64,000 nt of DNA, from NCBI GenBank assembly GCA_007570785.1, contig ML664199.1:18371050-18435049 (forward strand), read 5' to 3'. The notes under the pieces were generated by a model. That model did no database searches, was not told the DNA's origin, and saw only the letters and a list, made by a program, of their open reading frames with translations. Source of the stretch: Antilocapra americana. Taxonomy: Eukaryota; Chordata; Mammalia; Artiodactyla; Antilocapridae. Made by a program: the position numbers and the translations under genes. This document shows, piece after piece, positions 22,412 through 34,325 of the stretch. Within the stretch, counting starts at the first letter, position 1, and every line of letters starts with the position of its first letter.

Positions 22412-22620
22412 GGGACACTTCCCTGGTGGTCTAGCAGTTAAGAATCCACCTTTCAATGCAGGGAATGTGGTCGATCCCTGGTCAGGGAACTAAGATCCCA
22501 TATGCCATGGGCCAACTAAGCCCGTGGGCTGCAATGAAAGATCCTGCATTGCCACAGTAAAGATCCCACGTGCTGCAACTAAGACCCAATGCAGGAAAGA
22601 GAAAAAAATTCAGGATTAAA
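22412..22620 (+). mobile_element. CHR-type SINE (cetartiodactyl tRNA-derived)
   Basis: The head cacttccctggtggtctagc, the B-box-like gtcgatccctgg, ggtcagggaactaagatccc and the repeated gcaactaagac part are typical of CHR-1/CHR-2 SINEs. AAACTATTATTGG (22401-22413) and AAACTACTATTGG (22621-22633) form a 13-bp duplication with one mismatch. Confidence 0.93.
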
Positions 22621-22633
22621 AAACTACTATTGG

Positions 22634-24179
22634 TGTTGATACTGTATATGATATCCCTCAATATTAGATATGCTAGAAACCTTTTATGAATGAAGCTTGT
22701 GTTGAAAGGATCCAAGTCTGACTTATAGACTAGGCATGCCTTCTTTGGAATTTTTGTTTTTATAAAAAACATATGTCATATACCATATACTTGAATTTGC
22801 ATAATAATTAACTTCTGAAGAATTTAAGAAAATAATTTTCTCCTGTTTAAACATTAAAATGTGATTCTTAAATTGTATATTAATATAAAGCATAATTATT
22901 TTGTTTACTATTAAGAAATTACATGGAGAAAAATATTAAACTGTTTTTGGTTTATTTACTCACTTTCAGATGTCAAAATAAGTATAATTGGAAACAGCTG
23001 CCTCAAGATTATTTCTGACAACTCTTCACGTTCAACTCTAAAATGGATAACTTTAAGAAAATGGGCCTTGTCTAATTATGATTTTTCCTAGAGTATATAT
23101 TCAGATTGCTATTCTGCAAATTAGAAGTTAATTAAAACCAGAAATGAATCATTTTAAAACTAGTACCACAGTTTTATAGAAAGACATTTTCCACGGCTTT
23201 CTTGTTTTTATATAAATTGATTAACTTCATTTGGCTATTTTACCATATTTACATTTTACTATTATTTAGAATGATTAAAATGTGATAGAAGACTAATAAA
23301 GTGTTTTTCTACCCTTTTATTCTTGTCTTCAAACTATATTTAAACTTCTTTTCATTTCTAGAGCAGCTTAACAGTGTGATTTGATATTAGCAAGAGGTTT
23401 AGGAATTTTCATTATTTTAATAACTTCTATGATTACATAAGTACATTCATTTTAATAGTTCCTCAGATTAATGTATCTCATTCTAAGTGAGATCTTGATT
23501 AAATTAGAAATTAGGAAGTTATTGGAAATATTTTTTTAAATGCCAGTTTAATATAAAGGTCTCTACTATTGGATAACTTTATTCTAAATTTATCCTTACA
23601 GTACTTCTAATTTATTTTAGAAATTTAAAAAAGATATTTTGCACTTTTTTTTTTCTTTCTTAGAGCAGAGAGCTTGGAAAAGACCAAAATAAAGATAGTC
23701 AAAGATACCATATCTGAAAGTATGGAAACTGCTTATTTTACTGTTAATGCTATGATTCCATTTCTATGCACACATCACATACAACTGACTCCTCATGTTT
23801 CCTACACTGTCCATTTCAAGTATTTTATATTTTTCTAAAGGTCCACACTTTATGACAGACAGAAAAACTCACTGACTGCAGACGACTGTAAATTTGAGAG
23901 CAACACAAATAGCTTATCACAAACCACAATAAAAGCAAACAAAATGCAGCAACAAACAAAATGCTCACTTTGTCTAACGTGAGCCCCTGAATAATGAAGC
24001 CTGAATTCTCTCTGAGGAACTCCTGAGGAAAATAAATTTACTTCCAACTTCTGTCATCTACATGTAGGTGGTCATCCTTGCCCACATGGTAACCATGTGA
24101 GGAAATGGCTGCTTAAACAGACTTAGTGTTATCTTGGTAACCTTGCTTCCTCTCCCCTCTCCCCCACAAATATGTTCTG
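22634..24179. other. Long repeat-poor AT-rich stretch
   Basis: About 1.55 kb in which I recognise no transposon and no exon. The minus ORF at 23850-24047 has no family resemblance. A candidate place for conserved noncoding sequence, to be judged by alignment only. Confidence 0.5.
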
Positions 24180-24188
24180 TATTCTTTG

Positions 24189-24403
24189 TTTAGGGCTCAG
24201 CGGGTAAAGAATTCACCTGCAATGCAGGAGACATGGGAGATGCGCATTTAATCCCTGGGTCGGGAAAATTCTTTGGAGAAGGAAATGGCAACCCACTCCA
24301 GTATTCTTGCCTGAAGAATCCCATGGACAGAGGAGCCTGGTGGGCTACAGTACATGAGGTTGCAAAGAGTCGGACATGACTGAGCAACTAGGCATGCATT
24401 CAA
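24189..24403 (+). mobile_element. Bov-tA SINE, 5' shortened
   Basis: TATTCTTTG at 24180-24188 and 24404-24412 flanks it. The SINE starts at ttagggctcagcgggtaaag, lacking the first bases of the head, and otherwise has the full body. Confidence 0.94.
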
Positions 24404-24449
24404 TATTCTTTGGAGTAAATTCTTTTAATGACTAGACTCCATTACAAGG

Positions 24450-24611
24450 GGTTTCTCAGGTGAATCAGTGATAAAGAATCTGCTTGCCAAGCAGGAGACT
24501 TGAGTTTGATGCCTGAGTCAGAAGATCTTCTGCAGTAGGAAATGGCAACCCACCCCAGTATTCTTGCCTGGGAAATCCCATGGACAGAGGAGCCTGGTGG
24601 GCTACAGTCTG
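24450..24611 (+). mobile_element. Bov-tA SINE, outer copy, first part
   Basis: It starts gtttctcaggtgaatcagtg and runs to gtgggctacagtct, where another Bov-tA in opposite orientation interrupts it. Its last part follows at 24819-24888. CATTACAAGG (24440-24449) and CACTACAAGG (24889-24898) are its likely duplication. Confidence 0.9.
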
Positions 24612-24818
24612 CATGTGTGCTAAGTCGCTTCAGTCATGTCCAGCTCTTTGCGACCCTATGCCAGCCGCCTCTGTCCATGGGGATTCTCCAGGCAAGAGTA
24701 CTGGAGTGAGTAAACATGCCCTCCCCTATGGGATCTTCCCAACCCAGGGATCGAACCTGTCTCTCTTATATCTCCTGTATTGGCAGGTGGGTTCTTTGCC
24801 ACTAGCACCACCTGGAAA
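24612..24818 (-). mobile_element. Bov-tA SINE inserted in another Bov-tA
   Basis: A complete reverse copy (gtgtgctaagtcgcttcagt at the left, the antisense B box gggatcgaacc near 24757, and the head at agcaccacctggaaag). It sits inside the older plus-strand SINE, so it is the younger of the two. Confidence 0.93.
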
Positions 24819-24888
24819 GTGGGGTTACAAAAGAGTCAGATGTGACTTAGAAACTAAACTAAGCTAAACTAAAACAACAAAACAGCAC
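24819..24888 (+). mobile_element. Bov-tA SINE, outer copy, last part
   Basis: It resumes with ggggttacaaaagagtcaga and ends in an A-rich tail (ctaaactaaaacaacaaaac). It completes the SINE begun at 24450. Confidence 0.88.
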
Positions 24889-24914
24889 CACTACAAGGCA
24901 TTAGCTATAAAAAC

Positions 24915-25525
24915 ACTTCTTTCCCTTCTGTTTTACAAGATCTATTCTCTTAACAACTTTCAATTATGCAGTCCAATATTATTAACTATGCTCACCATGC
25001 TGTATATCCTCCCAGGTATTTATTGTATAAGTGGAAGTTTGTCACCCATTTTGCACCTTGCCCCCTCTAGTAACCACCAACTAGTTCTTTGTTACCCTGA
25101 GCTTATTCCACATATAAGTGAGATCATGTGGTTTTGCCTTTCTCTTTCTGACATTTCATTTAGCAAAATGCCCTCAAGGTATATTCCATGTTGTCATAAG
25201 TGGTAATATTTCATTATTTTTTATGGATGAATAATATATATATATATATATACCATTCATTATATCACATTTCCTTTATCCACTCTTCTGTCAATGAACA
25301 CTTAGGTTATTCTGATATCTTGGATATTAGAAATAATACTACTATGTACCTGAGGGTGCATATATTCTTTCAAGTTAGTGTTTTCATTTTCTTTGTATAA
25401 ATACTCAAGAAGGGAACTGCTGGATCGTATAGTAACTCTATTTTCAATTTTTTGAGGGACCTCCATACTGTTTTCCAAAATGACTGCACCAAGTTACATT
25501 CCTACCACAGTGCACAAGGGTTTTC
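24915..25525 (-). mobile_element. Old L1M 3' end
   Basis: Antisense 3' L1 blocks run in the right order: acaactttcaattatgcagt, ccatgctgtatatcctccca, gtgagatcatgtggttttgc, a (TA)n run at 25233-25251, tctgtcaatgaacacttagg, and gaactgctggatcgtatagt. It is diverged and ancient, with no ORF of note. Confidence 0.82.
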
Positions 25526-25899
25526 TTCTCTTTTCTTTATAAACACTTTTATCTCTGAGTTTTCCTTTCAAGCTCAACATTTTAATAACAAAGATTCTCT
25601 GCTTCAGACAAGGTGTGAGGCCCTCCTTTCAAAGACTAACTCTTACACATGTGCTCTTATGATTCTTAGAACATCATTCCTTTGTTTACCTACTCTGACC
25701 ATCTTTCTGCATATTCAGTATTTCTTCATTGTAGTAGTCTTTGTCTAATAAAAGGCCCTTTTCTTTTACATTATTACTCTCCTGTTACTTTCCTTTACTT
25801 CACGTTTTCACTACCAAAAGTTTTGAAAGCATCACGTTTGCTTCCTCTGCCTTAGAGTGATTCATAAATTCCATAATTGTTTGTAGCCTGATTTCTATA
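25526..25899. other. No clear feature
   Basis: A T-rich single-copy stretch between an old L1 and an L2. I support no gene or repeat here. Confidence 0.45.
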
Positions 25900-26273
25900 C
25901 TCAAAAATGTGTTGAAATCACTCTCTTTAAGATGGTTAAAACTGGTCCATCACTGAGCACAATCACTTTCTGTCTACCTTCTAACCCTTTGTTAGAAACT
26001 GAAACTCTTTCCTCTTTTGGCTTCTTTACATTATATTCTCCTTGTTTTCCCACCTTTCTGCCAATTCCTTTTCTGTCTCATCATTCTTCTTCTATAACTT
26101 TAGTTGTTCCTCAAGGTCTGATCTTAGCATCTCTTACTTCATTTTTGTTCATATTTAGACTTGTCCAGTCTCTTGGGATGCACTATTAGCTGTGTGTGGC
26201 TGACATCTAAGTCTTTATCTATACCTCTACTTTCTCAACTCCATGACTTTCCCTCCCTCATTTCTTCCCATAT
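25900..26273 (+). repeat. L2 LINE fragment, first part
   Basis: Words such as tcaaggtctgatcttagcat and gacatctaagtctttatcta resemble the L2 reverse transcriptase region. It is very diverged; the left edge is a guess. It appears to continue after the LTR and CHR insertions, up to about 27330. Confidence 0.5.
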
Positions 26274-26642
26274 TGTATTAGTCACCTCAGGCTGTAATAA
26301 CAAAACACTGTAGACTGGTGGTTTAAACAACTGGAATTTATTACTCACAGTTCTGGAGACCGGGAAGTCCAAGATCAGGGGCCAGCCAATTTGGTTCCCC
26401 TCTAGGGGATCTCATCCTGGCTTGTAGACAGCTGTCTTCTGGCTGTGTCTTCACATAATGGAGAGAGAAAACTGGTCTTTCTTCCTTTTCTTATGATGAC
26501 ACTAATCCTATCATGAGGCTTTACCCTCATGGCCTCATCTAAACCTAATTATCATCCAAAGGCCCTACTTCCAAATATCATTACATTGGGGGTTAGGGCT
26601 TAACATATGAATTTTGGGGAGACAGAAATATTCAGCCCTTAA
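26274..26642 (-). repeat. MLT1 LTR (MaLR)
   Basis: It starts tgtattagtcacctcaggct and goes on with cacagttctggagaccggga, ccaagatcaggggccagcca and gcttaacatatgaattttgg, a clear antisense MLT1 LTR. It is a solitary LTR inside the L2. Confidence 0.9.
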
Positions 26643-26697
26643 TTCATATTTATAGAGTATCTAACTGGTCTAAATCAAATGGTCAGCTAAATATCAG
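26643..26697 (+). repeat. L2 LINE fragment, middle part
   Basis: A short single stretch between the MLT1 LTR and the CHR duplication, taken as the continuation of the L2 on position alone. Confidence 0.35.
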
Positions 26698-26712
26698 CAG
26701 TGGGATATTTTC

Positions 26713-26848
26713 CTTTCTTTTTAAAATTTTATTTATTTGGCAGGGTCAGCTCCTAGTTGTGGCATGTGGGATCTAGTTCCTTGGCCAGGAATCGAACCCA
26801 GGACCCCTGCATTGGAGTTTTAGCCACTGGACCACCAGGGAAGTCCCA
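26713..26848 (-). mobile_element. CHR-type SINE, short
   Basis: A perfect 15-bp duplication CAGTGGGATATTTTC (26698-26712 and 26849-26863) flanks it. It has a T-tract, then atcgaacccaggacccctgc and ggaccaccagggaagtccc at its head. The inner part is reduced. Confidence 0.95.
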
Positions 26849-26863
26849 CAGTGGGATATTTTC

Positions 26864-27330
26864 TGATACCTAAGTGTCATTATGTATAGAGTGGAACTTG
26901 TCATGCATATGCTTAAGTCTCCCCTTCATCACATACTTCTATTTTTTGCATTTAATAAAACCATCCATGAAAGTTGCCCAGAATTGAGACCTTGGAGCCA
27001 TATTTGACTTTTCTCTCTGTTTTTTTTCTTTGCTTTGTTGAACAGTTGCTAAGTTGTACATGGTTAACTTCCATACCACCATTTCCATTTTGTTTCAACA
27101 GATGCAATTTTGAGCTCTCATGTCCCCTTATAGTTCTCTTGCTGTCAGCTGTTTTCCATACTACTGCCAGCTGAGCTCTGACATTGTTAATTCCAAGTTC
27201 AAAAAGTCTTCAGTGTTGTACCTATTTGTGGCTCCTAGAAGGATCTCTTTTCAAAAACTACAGTCTCCTCACTGAACTCATATTCTAAGTGCCTTGACTA
27301 TGTAACTGACTTCTTACTCTCCTCCAGACC
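26864..27330 (+). repeat. L2 LINE fragment, last part
   Basis: The phrase gaccttggagccatatttga matches the L2 ORF2 region (reading ...LGAIFD...), and tctcctcactgaactcat fits its downstream part. It is ancient, and the frames are all broken. Confidence 0.6.
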
Positions 27331-27339
27331 ATGTGGACT

Positions 27340-27856
27340 TTAACATTTAAGTATAGTTTAACAAATATTGTTAAACACCCCTGTAACTATCACCCAGGTC
27401 AGAAAATAGAACAGTAGTGGTACACAGAAAGCCTCTTGTGTATGTCTTCCTAATTATTCGCTCTCAATCCCAAACTCCATTCCTTCTCCTCAAGATAATC
27501 ATTACCTTGACTTTTATAGAAGCATTTCCTTACTTTTCTTGATAATCTTACCACTTGGATATACTTCCTGAACAACAAATCGTTTCTTGGTTTTTGAATT
27601 TTATATAGATGAAATCATTATTGTATGATTTTTGTGTGTGACTTGGCTTTTTGGTCTTGACATTATTTTAAGAATTATTCATATTGCTGTTTGCAGCTAT
27701 GGATTGTTCATTCTCACTGCTTATTAAGACTACAATTTATTCATTTTATTGCTGATGGACATTTTAATTCTTTACACTTTTTGCTATTTTTAAACAGTGC
27801 TTCTAGGAATATTTTTATTTCTATATTGTGATAATTAAAAAGGTATACATACATAC
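27340..27856 (-). mobile_element. Ancient L1M 3' UTR, start of a long interrupted block
   Basis: Antisense L1M 3' words include aacacccctgtaactatcac, tatatagatgaaatcattat and gctgatggacattttaattc. It seems to be the 3' end of the very old L1/HAL1 block that goes on, with six insertions, to about 35400. Confidence 0.7.
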
Positions 27857-27946
27857 AACTTCAGTTGTGTCTGACTCTTTGCAATTGTATGAACTGTAGC
27901 CTACCAGGCTCCTATAAATGTGTATCTCCAGGGTAAAGATTTGGGA
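27857..27946 (-). mobile_element. Bov-tA SINE fragment
   Basis: About 90 bp (ttcagttgtgtctgactctt, then gtagcctaccaggctcctat) of the 3' part of a reversed Bov-tA. The head is missing. Confidence 0.85.
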
Positions 27947-28786
27947 GAATTGCAGAGTCATAGGATATGCATGTCTTCAACTTGACTAGAAAATGCAACA
28001 GGTTTTCAAAGAATTTGTACCAATATACACAATTTACATTATTAAAATTCTTAATGTTCCATATTTTGGCTAATAGTTGATATTGTCAGACTTAAATTTT
28101 TTCTCATCTGATGAGTGAATAGTAATATTTCATCATGGTTTTAAAATGGATTGAAAAAATAGTGACACTGAACCTTTTAAGCTGTGGGATTGGTCTTTGG
28201 GGTTACCTGTTTTGTGAAGTGCTTTTTCAAATCTTTTCACCATTTTTACTTTTGGGTACTTTTCTCTTGTTATTTGTAGGAGTTTCTTTATATTCTGGAT
28301 CCTGGTTCTATATTTATATATTTAATTATACATATTGCATATGTCTTTTCCTACTTTGAGGGTTGACTTTCCATTCTCTCTCTATTGCCTTCTTAATTTA
28401 AATTTAGTTTACTAGTAACTTTCTCCATTATGAAGACTTTTTGTGTTTATTTAGGAAAGCCTTCCTGAGTTCAAGGTCAAGAAGAAATCATCCTGTATTT
28501 TCTAAAATTCACTGGGTTTTATTTTTGCATATGCTATAAAAGAGGGGTCCAATAAAATTTTTCTCATTGTCCTAGTGCCTTCTTTTGGAAATACATTCCA
28601 TTCTTACTGTTCCGAAGTGCTGTCTCTTTAATAAATCAAGTGTAACACAGGTCAGTTTCTATGCTGTTTCTGAGCTCTCCTATTCATCTATTTTTCTGCC
28701 CCTTTGCCAACACTGCACTATCTTGATTACTGTCATGATGCCTAGATGAACAAATTTTCCTTTTTGTTCTTTTTCTTCAAGAGTGA
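27947..28786 (-). mobile_element. Ancient L1M, second segment
   Basis: The antisense ORF2 C-terminal and 3' region continues: tgaagtgctttttcaaatct, gactttccattctctctcta, tgaagactttttgtgtttat and tctatttttctgcccctttg. No frames are kept. Confidence 0.75.
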
Positions 28787-29208
28787 TGTTATAAACTGAA
28801 TTGTGTCCTTCCATAAACAGATATGTTGAAATCTCCAGTACCTCAGAATGTAATCTTATTTGGAAACAGGGTCATTGCAGTGGTTATTAGTTAAGATGAG
28901 GTCCCTAGTTCAATATGACCGGTGTCCTTATAAGATGATGGCCTTGTAAAGACAGACACATAGGGAGAATGCTATGTGATGATGAAAGTAGATACTGGAG
29001 TTATGGCAGCTGCAAGGCAAGGAAAGCCAAGGATTGTCAGGAAGCCATATAAACTAGGAAGATACAAGGAAGAATTCTCTGTACAGATTTCAGAGGAAGC
29101 ATTAACCTGGTAACATTTTGATTTTGGAATTTTAGCCTCCAAAACTATGAGATGATAAACTTGTTGTTTTAAGCCCTCCAATTTGTGGTGGTTTGTTAAG
29201 CAGTCCTC
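28787..29208 (+). repeat. MLT1 LTR (MaLR) inserted in the L1M
   Basis: Sense MLT1 blocks run from tgttataaactgaattgtgt through atctccagtacctcagaatg, ggtgtccttataagatgatg and gcctccaaaactatgagatg to tgttgttttaagccctccaa. It is a solitary LTR, and the L1M continues on both sides. Confidence 0.92.
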
Positions 29209-29673
29209 AGGAGCGCATAAAAGTGCCTTAACTGCTTTTAGCGTTTTGCACTTGTATATAAATTTTAGAAGTAGTTTGTCAAGTTCCATAGATACTTGTG
29301 ATTTTGATAAGATTGCATAAATCTATAAATAAATTTGAGAAGTTATATATTTTTAATATTGAGTGTCCCAACCCTTGAACATGGTATGCTTCTCCATTCT
29401 TAGGTTGTCTTCAGTATCTCTTAACAAAGTTTTATGATTTTTCTATAAAGGTGTTGGAAATCTTTAGTTAGTTTTTTATGAAGTCATTTGTAATTTTTGA
29501 TTATAAAATTATATTTGTAAAAGTAAAACTATTGCTGGGATAGAGAAATAAAATGGATCTTTTTACATTGATTTAATATCCAGTGACTTTGCTAAAATTT
29601 GTTGTAAATTCTAAGTTTATTTGTAAGTTCTTTTGAATTTTGTGTAAAATCGTTATCATTATTTATAAATAAT
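29209..29673 (-). mobile_element. Ancient L1M, third segment
   Basis: Antisense ORF2 sequence: tgtcccaacccttgaacatg, tgcttctccattcttaggtt and gactttgctaaaatttgttg. It ends at the BovB insertion. Confidence 0.75.
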
Positions 29674-29681
29674 TATAGCTT

Positions 29682-31176
29682 GAAGTAAAGCAGGCCTTAG
29701 GAAGCATCACTATGAACAAAGCTAGTGGAGGTGATGAAATTTCAGTTGAGCTATTTCAAATCCTGAAAGATGACGCTGTGAAAGTGCTGCACTCAATATG
29801 CCAGCAAATTTGGAAAACTCAGCAATGGCCACAGGAAAAGGTCAGTTTTCATTCCAATCCCAAAGAAAGGCAATGCCAAAAAATGCTCAAACTACCGCAC
29901 AATTGGACTCATCTCACATGCTAATAAAGTCATGCTTAAAATTCTCCAAGTCAGGCTTCAGCAATATGTGAACTGTGAACTTCCAGATGTTCAAGCTGGT
30001 TTTAGAAAAGGCAGAGGAACCAGAGATAAAATTGCCAACATCCGCTGGATCATCGAAATAGCAAGAGAGTTCCAGAAAAATATCTATTTCTGCTTTATTG
30101 ACTATGCCAAAGCCTTTGACTGTGTAGATCACAACAAACTGTGGAAAATTTTGAAAGAGATGTGCATACCAGACCATCTGACCTGCCTCTTGAGAAACCT
30201 GTATGCAGGTCAGGAAGCAACAGTTAGAACTGGACATGGAACAACAGACTGGTTCCAGATAGGAAAAGGAGTATATCAAGGCTGTATATTGTCACCCTGC
30301 TTATTTAACTTATATGCAGGGTACATCATGAGAAATGCTGAGCTGGTTGAAGCACAAGCTGGAATCAAGATTGCTGGGAGAAATATCAATAACCTCAGAT
30401 ATGCAGATGACACCACCCTTATGGCAGAAAGTGAAGAACTAAAGAGCCTCTTGATGAAAGTGAAAGAGGAGAGTGAATAAGTTGGCTTAAGGCTCAGCAT
30501 TCAGAAAACTAGGAAAATGGCATCCGGTCCCATCACTTCATGGCAGATAGATGGGGAAAGAATGTAAAAATTGTCAGACTTTATTATTTTGAGCTCCAAA
30601 ATCACTGCAGATGGTGATTGCAGCCATGAAATTAAAAGATGCTTACTCCTGGGAAGGAAAGTTATGACCAACCTAGAGAGCATATTAGAAAGCAGTGACA
30701 TTACTTTGCCAACAGAGGTCCATCTAGTCAAGGCTATGGTTTTTCCAGTAGTCATTTATGAATATGAGAGTTGGACTATAAAGAAAGCTGAGCGCTGAAG
30801 AATTGATGCTTTTGAACTGTGGTGTTGGATAAGACTCTTGAGAGTCCCTTGGACTGCAAGGAGATCCAACCAGTCCATCCTAGGGGAGATCGGTCCTGGG
30901 TGTTAATTGGAAGGACTGATGTTGAAGCTGAAACTCCAATTATTTGGCCACCTGATGTGAAGAGCTGACTCATTGGAAAAGACTCTGATGCTGGGAAAGA
31001 TTGAGGGCAAGAACAGAAGGGGACAACAGAGGATGAGATGGCTGGATGGCATCATTGCCTCGGTGGACATGGGTTCGGGTGGACTCTGGGAGTTGGTGAT
31101 GGACAGGGAGGCCTGGCGTGCTGCAGTTCATGGGGTCACAAAGAGTTGGACATGACTGAGCGACTGAACTAAACTG
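29682..31176 (+). mobile_element. BovB (RTE) LINE, 1.5 kb
   Basis: It runs from the linker before the reverse transcriptase (gaagcatcactatgaacaaa) to the BovB 3' end (gactgaactaaactgaactg). ATAGCTT at 29676-29682 and 31177-31183 is a likely target-site duplication. Reading frames persist in pieces of 70, 182, 75 and 60 codons. It lies in the ancient L1M in opposite orientation. Confidence 0.95.
29932..30480 (+). pseudogene. BovB reverse transcriptase fragment, 182 codons
   Basis: It holds QAGFRKGRGTRDKIANIRWI (21-40), IDYAKAFDCVDHNKL (56-70), GKGVYQGCILSPCLFNLY (112-129) and the catalytic YADD (157-160), so the whole palm core is open. A TAA at 30478-30480 ends it, and further changes (30571 on) break the C-terminal domain. 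No endonuclease is present. This is the best-kept catalytic core of the BovB copies here. Confidence 0.92.
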
Positions 31177-31183
31177 AACTGAT

Positions 31184-33312
31184 AGCTTGATTTTTCTTCT
31201 ATAATTTCTTACCTTTAATTTCTTTCTATTTTCCTATTCATGGCCCTTCACTACAATGTTGTAAGATTGCTAGTAGATTTCCTTGTCTTGTTCTTGATCT
31301 CCAGTGGGAAACTTTTAGTATTTATATTAAGTATGATATTTGCTGTATGTTTTTATAAATATTCTTTATCAGATTAAAGAATTTTCTTTCTGTTCCTAGT
31401 TTGCTAAGGGTTTTATTTGATTGAATCATAAATGGATGTTAAATTTTATTAAGCACTTTTATCTGCATCTATTGAGATAGTCACTTGATTTTCTCCTTTA
31501 ATTTGTTAATGTAGTGAATTACACCACTAAGTTACTGAATTAAAACAATCATGAATTTCTGAGATAAATAAAACTTGATCAGGATCTACTATTATTTTTT
31601 TATGTTGGTAGATTTGGTTTGCTAATATTCTGTTTAAGGCTTTTATATCTATGCTCATATAAGTGAGTTTGGTCTGTAATAAACTTTTCTTATATTGTCA
31701 CTGACAGGTTTTGCTATCAAAATTATGCTAGCCACATTAAATGAGTTGGATAGTATTTGCTATTTTTCTAATTTGAAAGAGTTTGTATCAAAGGAGAATT
31801 ATTTAATCTTTGAATGTTTGGTAGAATTTAAGAGTAAAGTTATCTGGGACTGGAGTTATCTTTGTGGGAAGGCTTTATCATTATTGGTTTAATTTATTTA
31901 ATGGCTAAAGTGCTTTAGGGTTTTCTGTTTCTTTTGATGCCAGTTTGATACAGTATACTTTTATAAGCTTTTTCTATCTCATCTAAATTTTCAGATTTGT
32001 TGGCAGAAGTTGTCAGTAATTGGCCATTATAATCTTTCTATGTGTGCAGCATCAGTTGTAGCTGTTCTTCCCTGTTTCCGATAATTGTTTTTCATTTTTT
32101 CCCTTTTTTTCCTGATTAGTTTCACTGAACGTTTGTCAATTTTGTTAGTCTTTTCAAAGAAGAGACTCTTAGCTTTCTTGTTGCTTCTCTATTAGTTGCC
32201 CTCTATTTTTGTTATTTCTTTCCTTCTATATTCAGTAATTTTATTTTGCTTCTGTTTTTCTAATTTCTGGAGATTCATGCTTAGCTTATTAATTTTCAAT
32301 CTTTATTGTTTTCTAATTTCTACAGTTTAAGTTGTATGTTTTCTTCTAAGTACTGTTTTAGCTGCATCTTAAAATTCTAGTATTCAGATTTTTTACATTT
32401 TTATTCAGTTCAAGTTATTTTCTAATTTCTTCCATTATTTATTTTATATCTATTTGATTCACTTCATAATTTCTCAAACAAATATTTTGAAGTTATCTTT
32501 TCACATTGTACATGGTCAGAAAATATCTGTTTAATTTCAGCCCTTTGAAATTTTTGAGGTTTGCTTTATGGCCTGGTATATGGTCAATTTTTGGATAAAG
32601 GTTTCTGTGTACTTAATAAGAATGTGCATTTCACTGTTATTATATTTAGTGTTGTAACTGAATATAATTCAATTAATTTTTGTTCAGACATTTTGTGTGT
32701 TTTTAATTGTTTTACCACTTGCTGAGAGAGTTATATCTTTCTGCATGATTGTGGATTTGTTTTATTTAACCTTGTAATTCAGTTTTTGTTTTACATATTT
32801 TGAAGTCATGTTACCATGTACATACAAATCTAAAATTATGTGTTTTTGGTGAATTGAAATTTTTGTCATTAAGAAACCTCTTTATTTCTAATTTTCCCAT
32901 AAAGTTGATTTTGTGTGATATTAATATATATATATATATATACATCTATTTTATTATGGTTGTTACTTGCACAGTATATGATTTTTCATCTTTTTACTTT
33001 CAACTTTTCAATGTCCCTTTAAAATCCAATTTAAATATCATTCTTAAACTATTAATAGTACATTATTCTATCTCCATTGTATATAGCTATTGATATAGTT
33101 TTTTAATTCTATAATTTTTTTTTAAATTCTATAATTTTATTTGTCTATTTTTCTATTTGATACACCTTCTCTACTTTTTTCTCTCCTTGTTTTTTTTTAA
33201 TTGATTGAGTATATTTTAAAAATTATTATTTCCCTTTATTAGTTGGGTAGTTGTATACTGTAGTTTTGTTCGTTTAGTATTTAACCTATGTATTACAACA
33301 TGCATAATTTAC
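31184..33312 (-). mobile_element. Ancient L1M, fourth segment (ORF2)
   Basis: The antisense ORF2 continues through the reverse transcriptase (gattgaatcataaatggatg, tctgcatctattgagatagt, gtgaattacaccactaagtt) and on to the endonuclease (ggcctggtatatggtcaatt). The frames are dead. A (TA)n run lies at 32923-32942. The order of parts agrees with the 3' parts further left, so the pieces probably form one element. Confidence 0.78.
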
Positions 33313-33530
33313 TTTGCTTACAGGTAGCGCTACTGGTAAAGAACCTGCCTGCCAGTGCAGGAGACATAAGAGATAGGGGTTCAATCCTTGGGTCAGGAAG
33401 ATCCCCTGAAGGAGGGCATGACAACCCACTCCAGTATTCTTGCCTGAAGAATCCCATGGACAGAGGAGCCTGGCAGGCTACAGTCTATAGGGCTGCAAAG
33501 AGTTGGACACAATTGAAGTGACTTAACAAT
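33313..33530 (+). mobile_element. Bov-tA SINE
   Basis: The head is slightly altered (acaggtagcgctactggtaa), then a full body to gaagtgacttaacaataaaa. AATTTAC at both sides (33305-33311 and 33534-33540) may be its duplication. Confidence 0.9.
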
Positions 33531-33966
33531 AAAAATTTACCCTTATTCTAGATAATACAAGCAGTTTAGTATATCATTGCCTAAACCTGACTTTATTTTT
33601 TTCTTCCATTTGGACTTTTTGGATAATTTCAACTCAGTTGTTCCACAGAAACAGAAAAGGCAATTTAGTAAGACATTATAATTTAATACTGTTAGATACA
33701 ATTCTTACAACATTATAAGAATTGCTGGCAATCCCAACTCCATTGAGTTTCAGAGCTGCTAAGGAACATTTCAGTCAGTTTATGAATTCTTAAGTTTAGA
33801 CTTCTGAAGATTTTTTTAATGAATAATACATACTAAGGCTTCAGCATTTTTATTGCAATGGATCAATTCCAGACCAGATGTATCTGCTTACTCTGTGTAG
33901 CACTTGGTGGGCACTTTAAATTTGAGGACCCCTGTATTTCTTCTATTTTGGAAAAGTTTATACGAT
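33531..33966 (-). mobile_element. Ancient L1/HAL1, further segment
   Basis: The part after about 33840 (ctttaaatttgaggacccct, gtttatacgatttccttaat) resembles the L1/HAL1 ORF1 region in antisense. The first 300 bp have no clear match, so the assignment is tentative. Confidence 0.45.
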
Positions 33967-33981
33967 TTCCTTAATGTTCTT

Positions 33982-34090
33982 TTTTTGGTTGCACTGCATG
34001 ACTTGTGGGATCTTAGTCCCCTAGCCAGGGATTGGACCTGGGCCCTCTGCACTGAAAGCACTGAATCCTAACCACTAGACAACCAGGAAA
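33982..34090 (-). mobile_element. CHR-type SINE, short
   Basis: ttggttgcactgcatgactt, cagggattggacctgggccc and ccactagacaaccaggaaat mark a reversed CHR. A diverged duplication lies at 33967-33981 and 34091-34106 (TTCCTTAATGTTCTT and TTCCTTCAATGCTCTT). Confidence 0.88.
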
Positions 34091-34106
34091 TTCCTTCAAT
34101 GCTCTT

Positions 34107-34325
34107 CTTGTGACTCTCTCATTAGATGTATTTCAGAGCTGTCCAATTGATTCTATATATTTTTAAACTGTTTTATCATAATTATGGTTTAGCCTCTTTA
34201 TCTCACTGTGATAGGTTTTGGGGAAGTTCCTTGATATTCTTCCATTTTAGTAATTCCTTCACGATTATCTCACTTATTAAAATTTAAAAAGTTAACTTCT
34301 ATTTTTTCATTTTGTAGGATTTCTA
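34107..34325 (-). mobile_element. Ancient L1/HAL1, further segment
   Basis: gtgactctctcattagatgt and tctttatctcactgtgatag resemble HAL1/L1 ORF1-region words. The young L1 interrupts it on the right. Confidence 0.5.

Noticed and set aside
28135..28359. 74-codon hydrophobic plus ORF
   Set aside because: Antisense reading of an ancient L1 segment.
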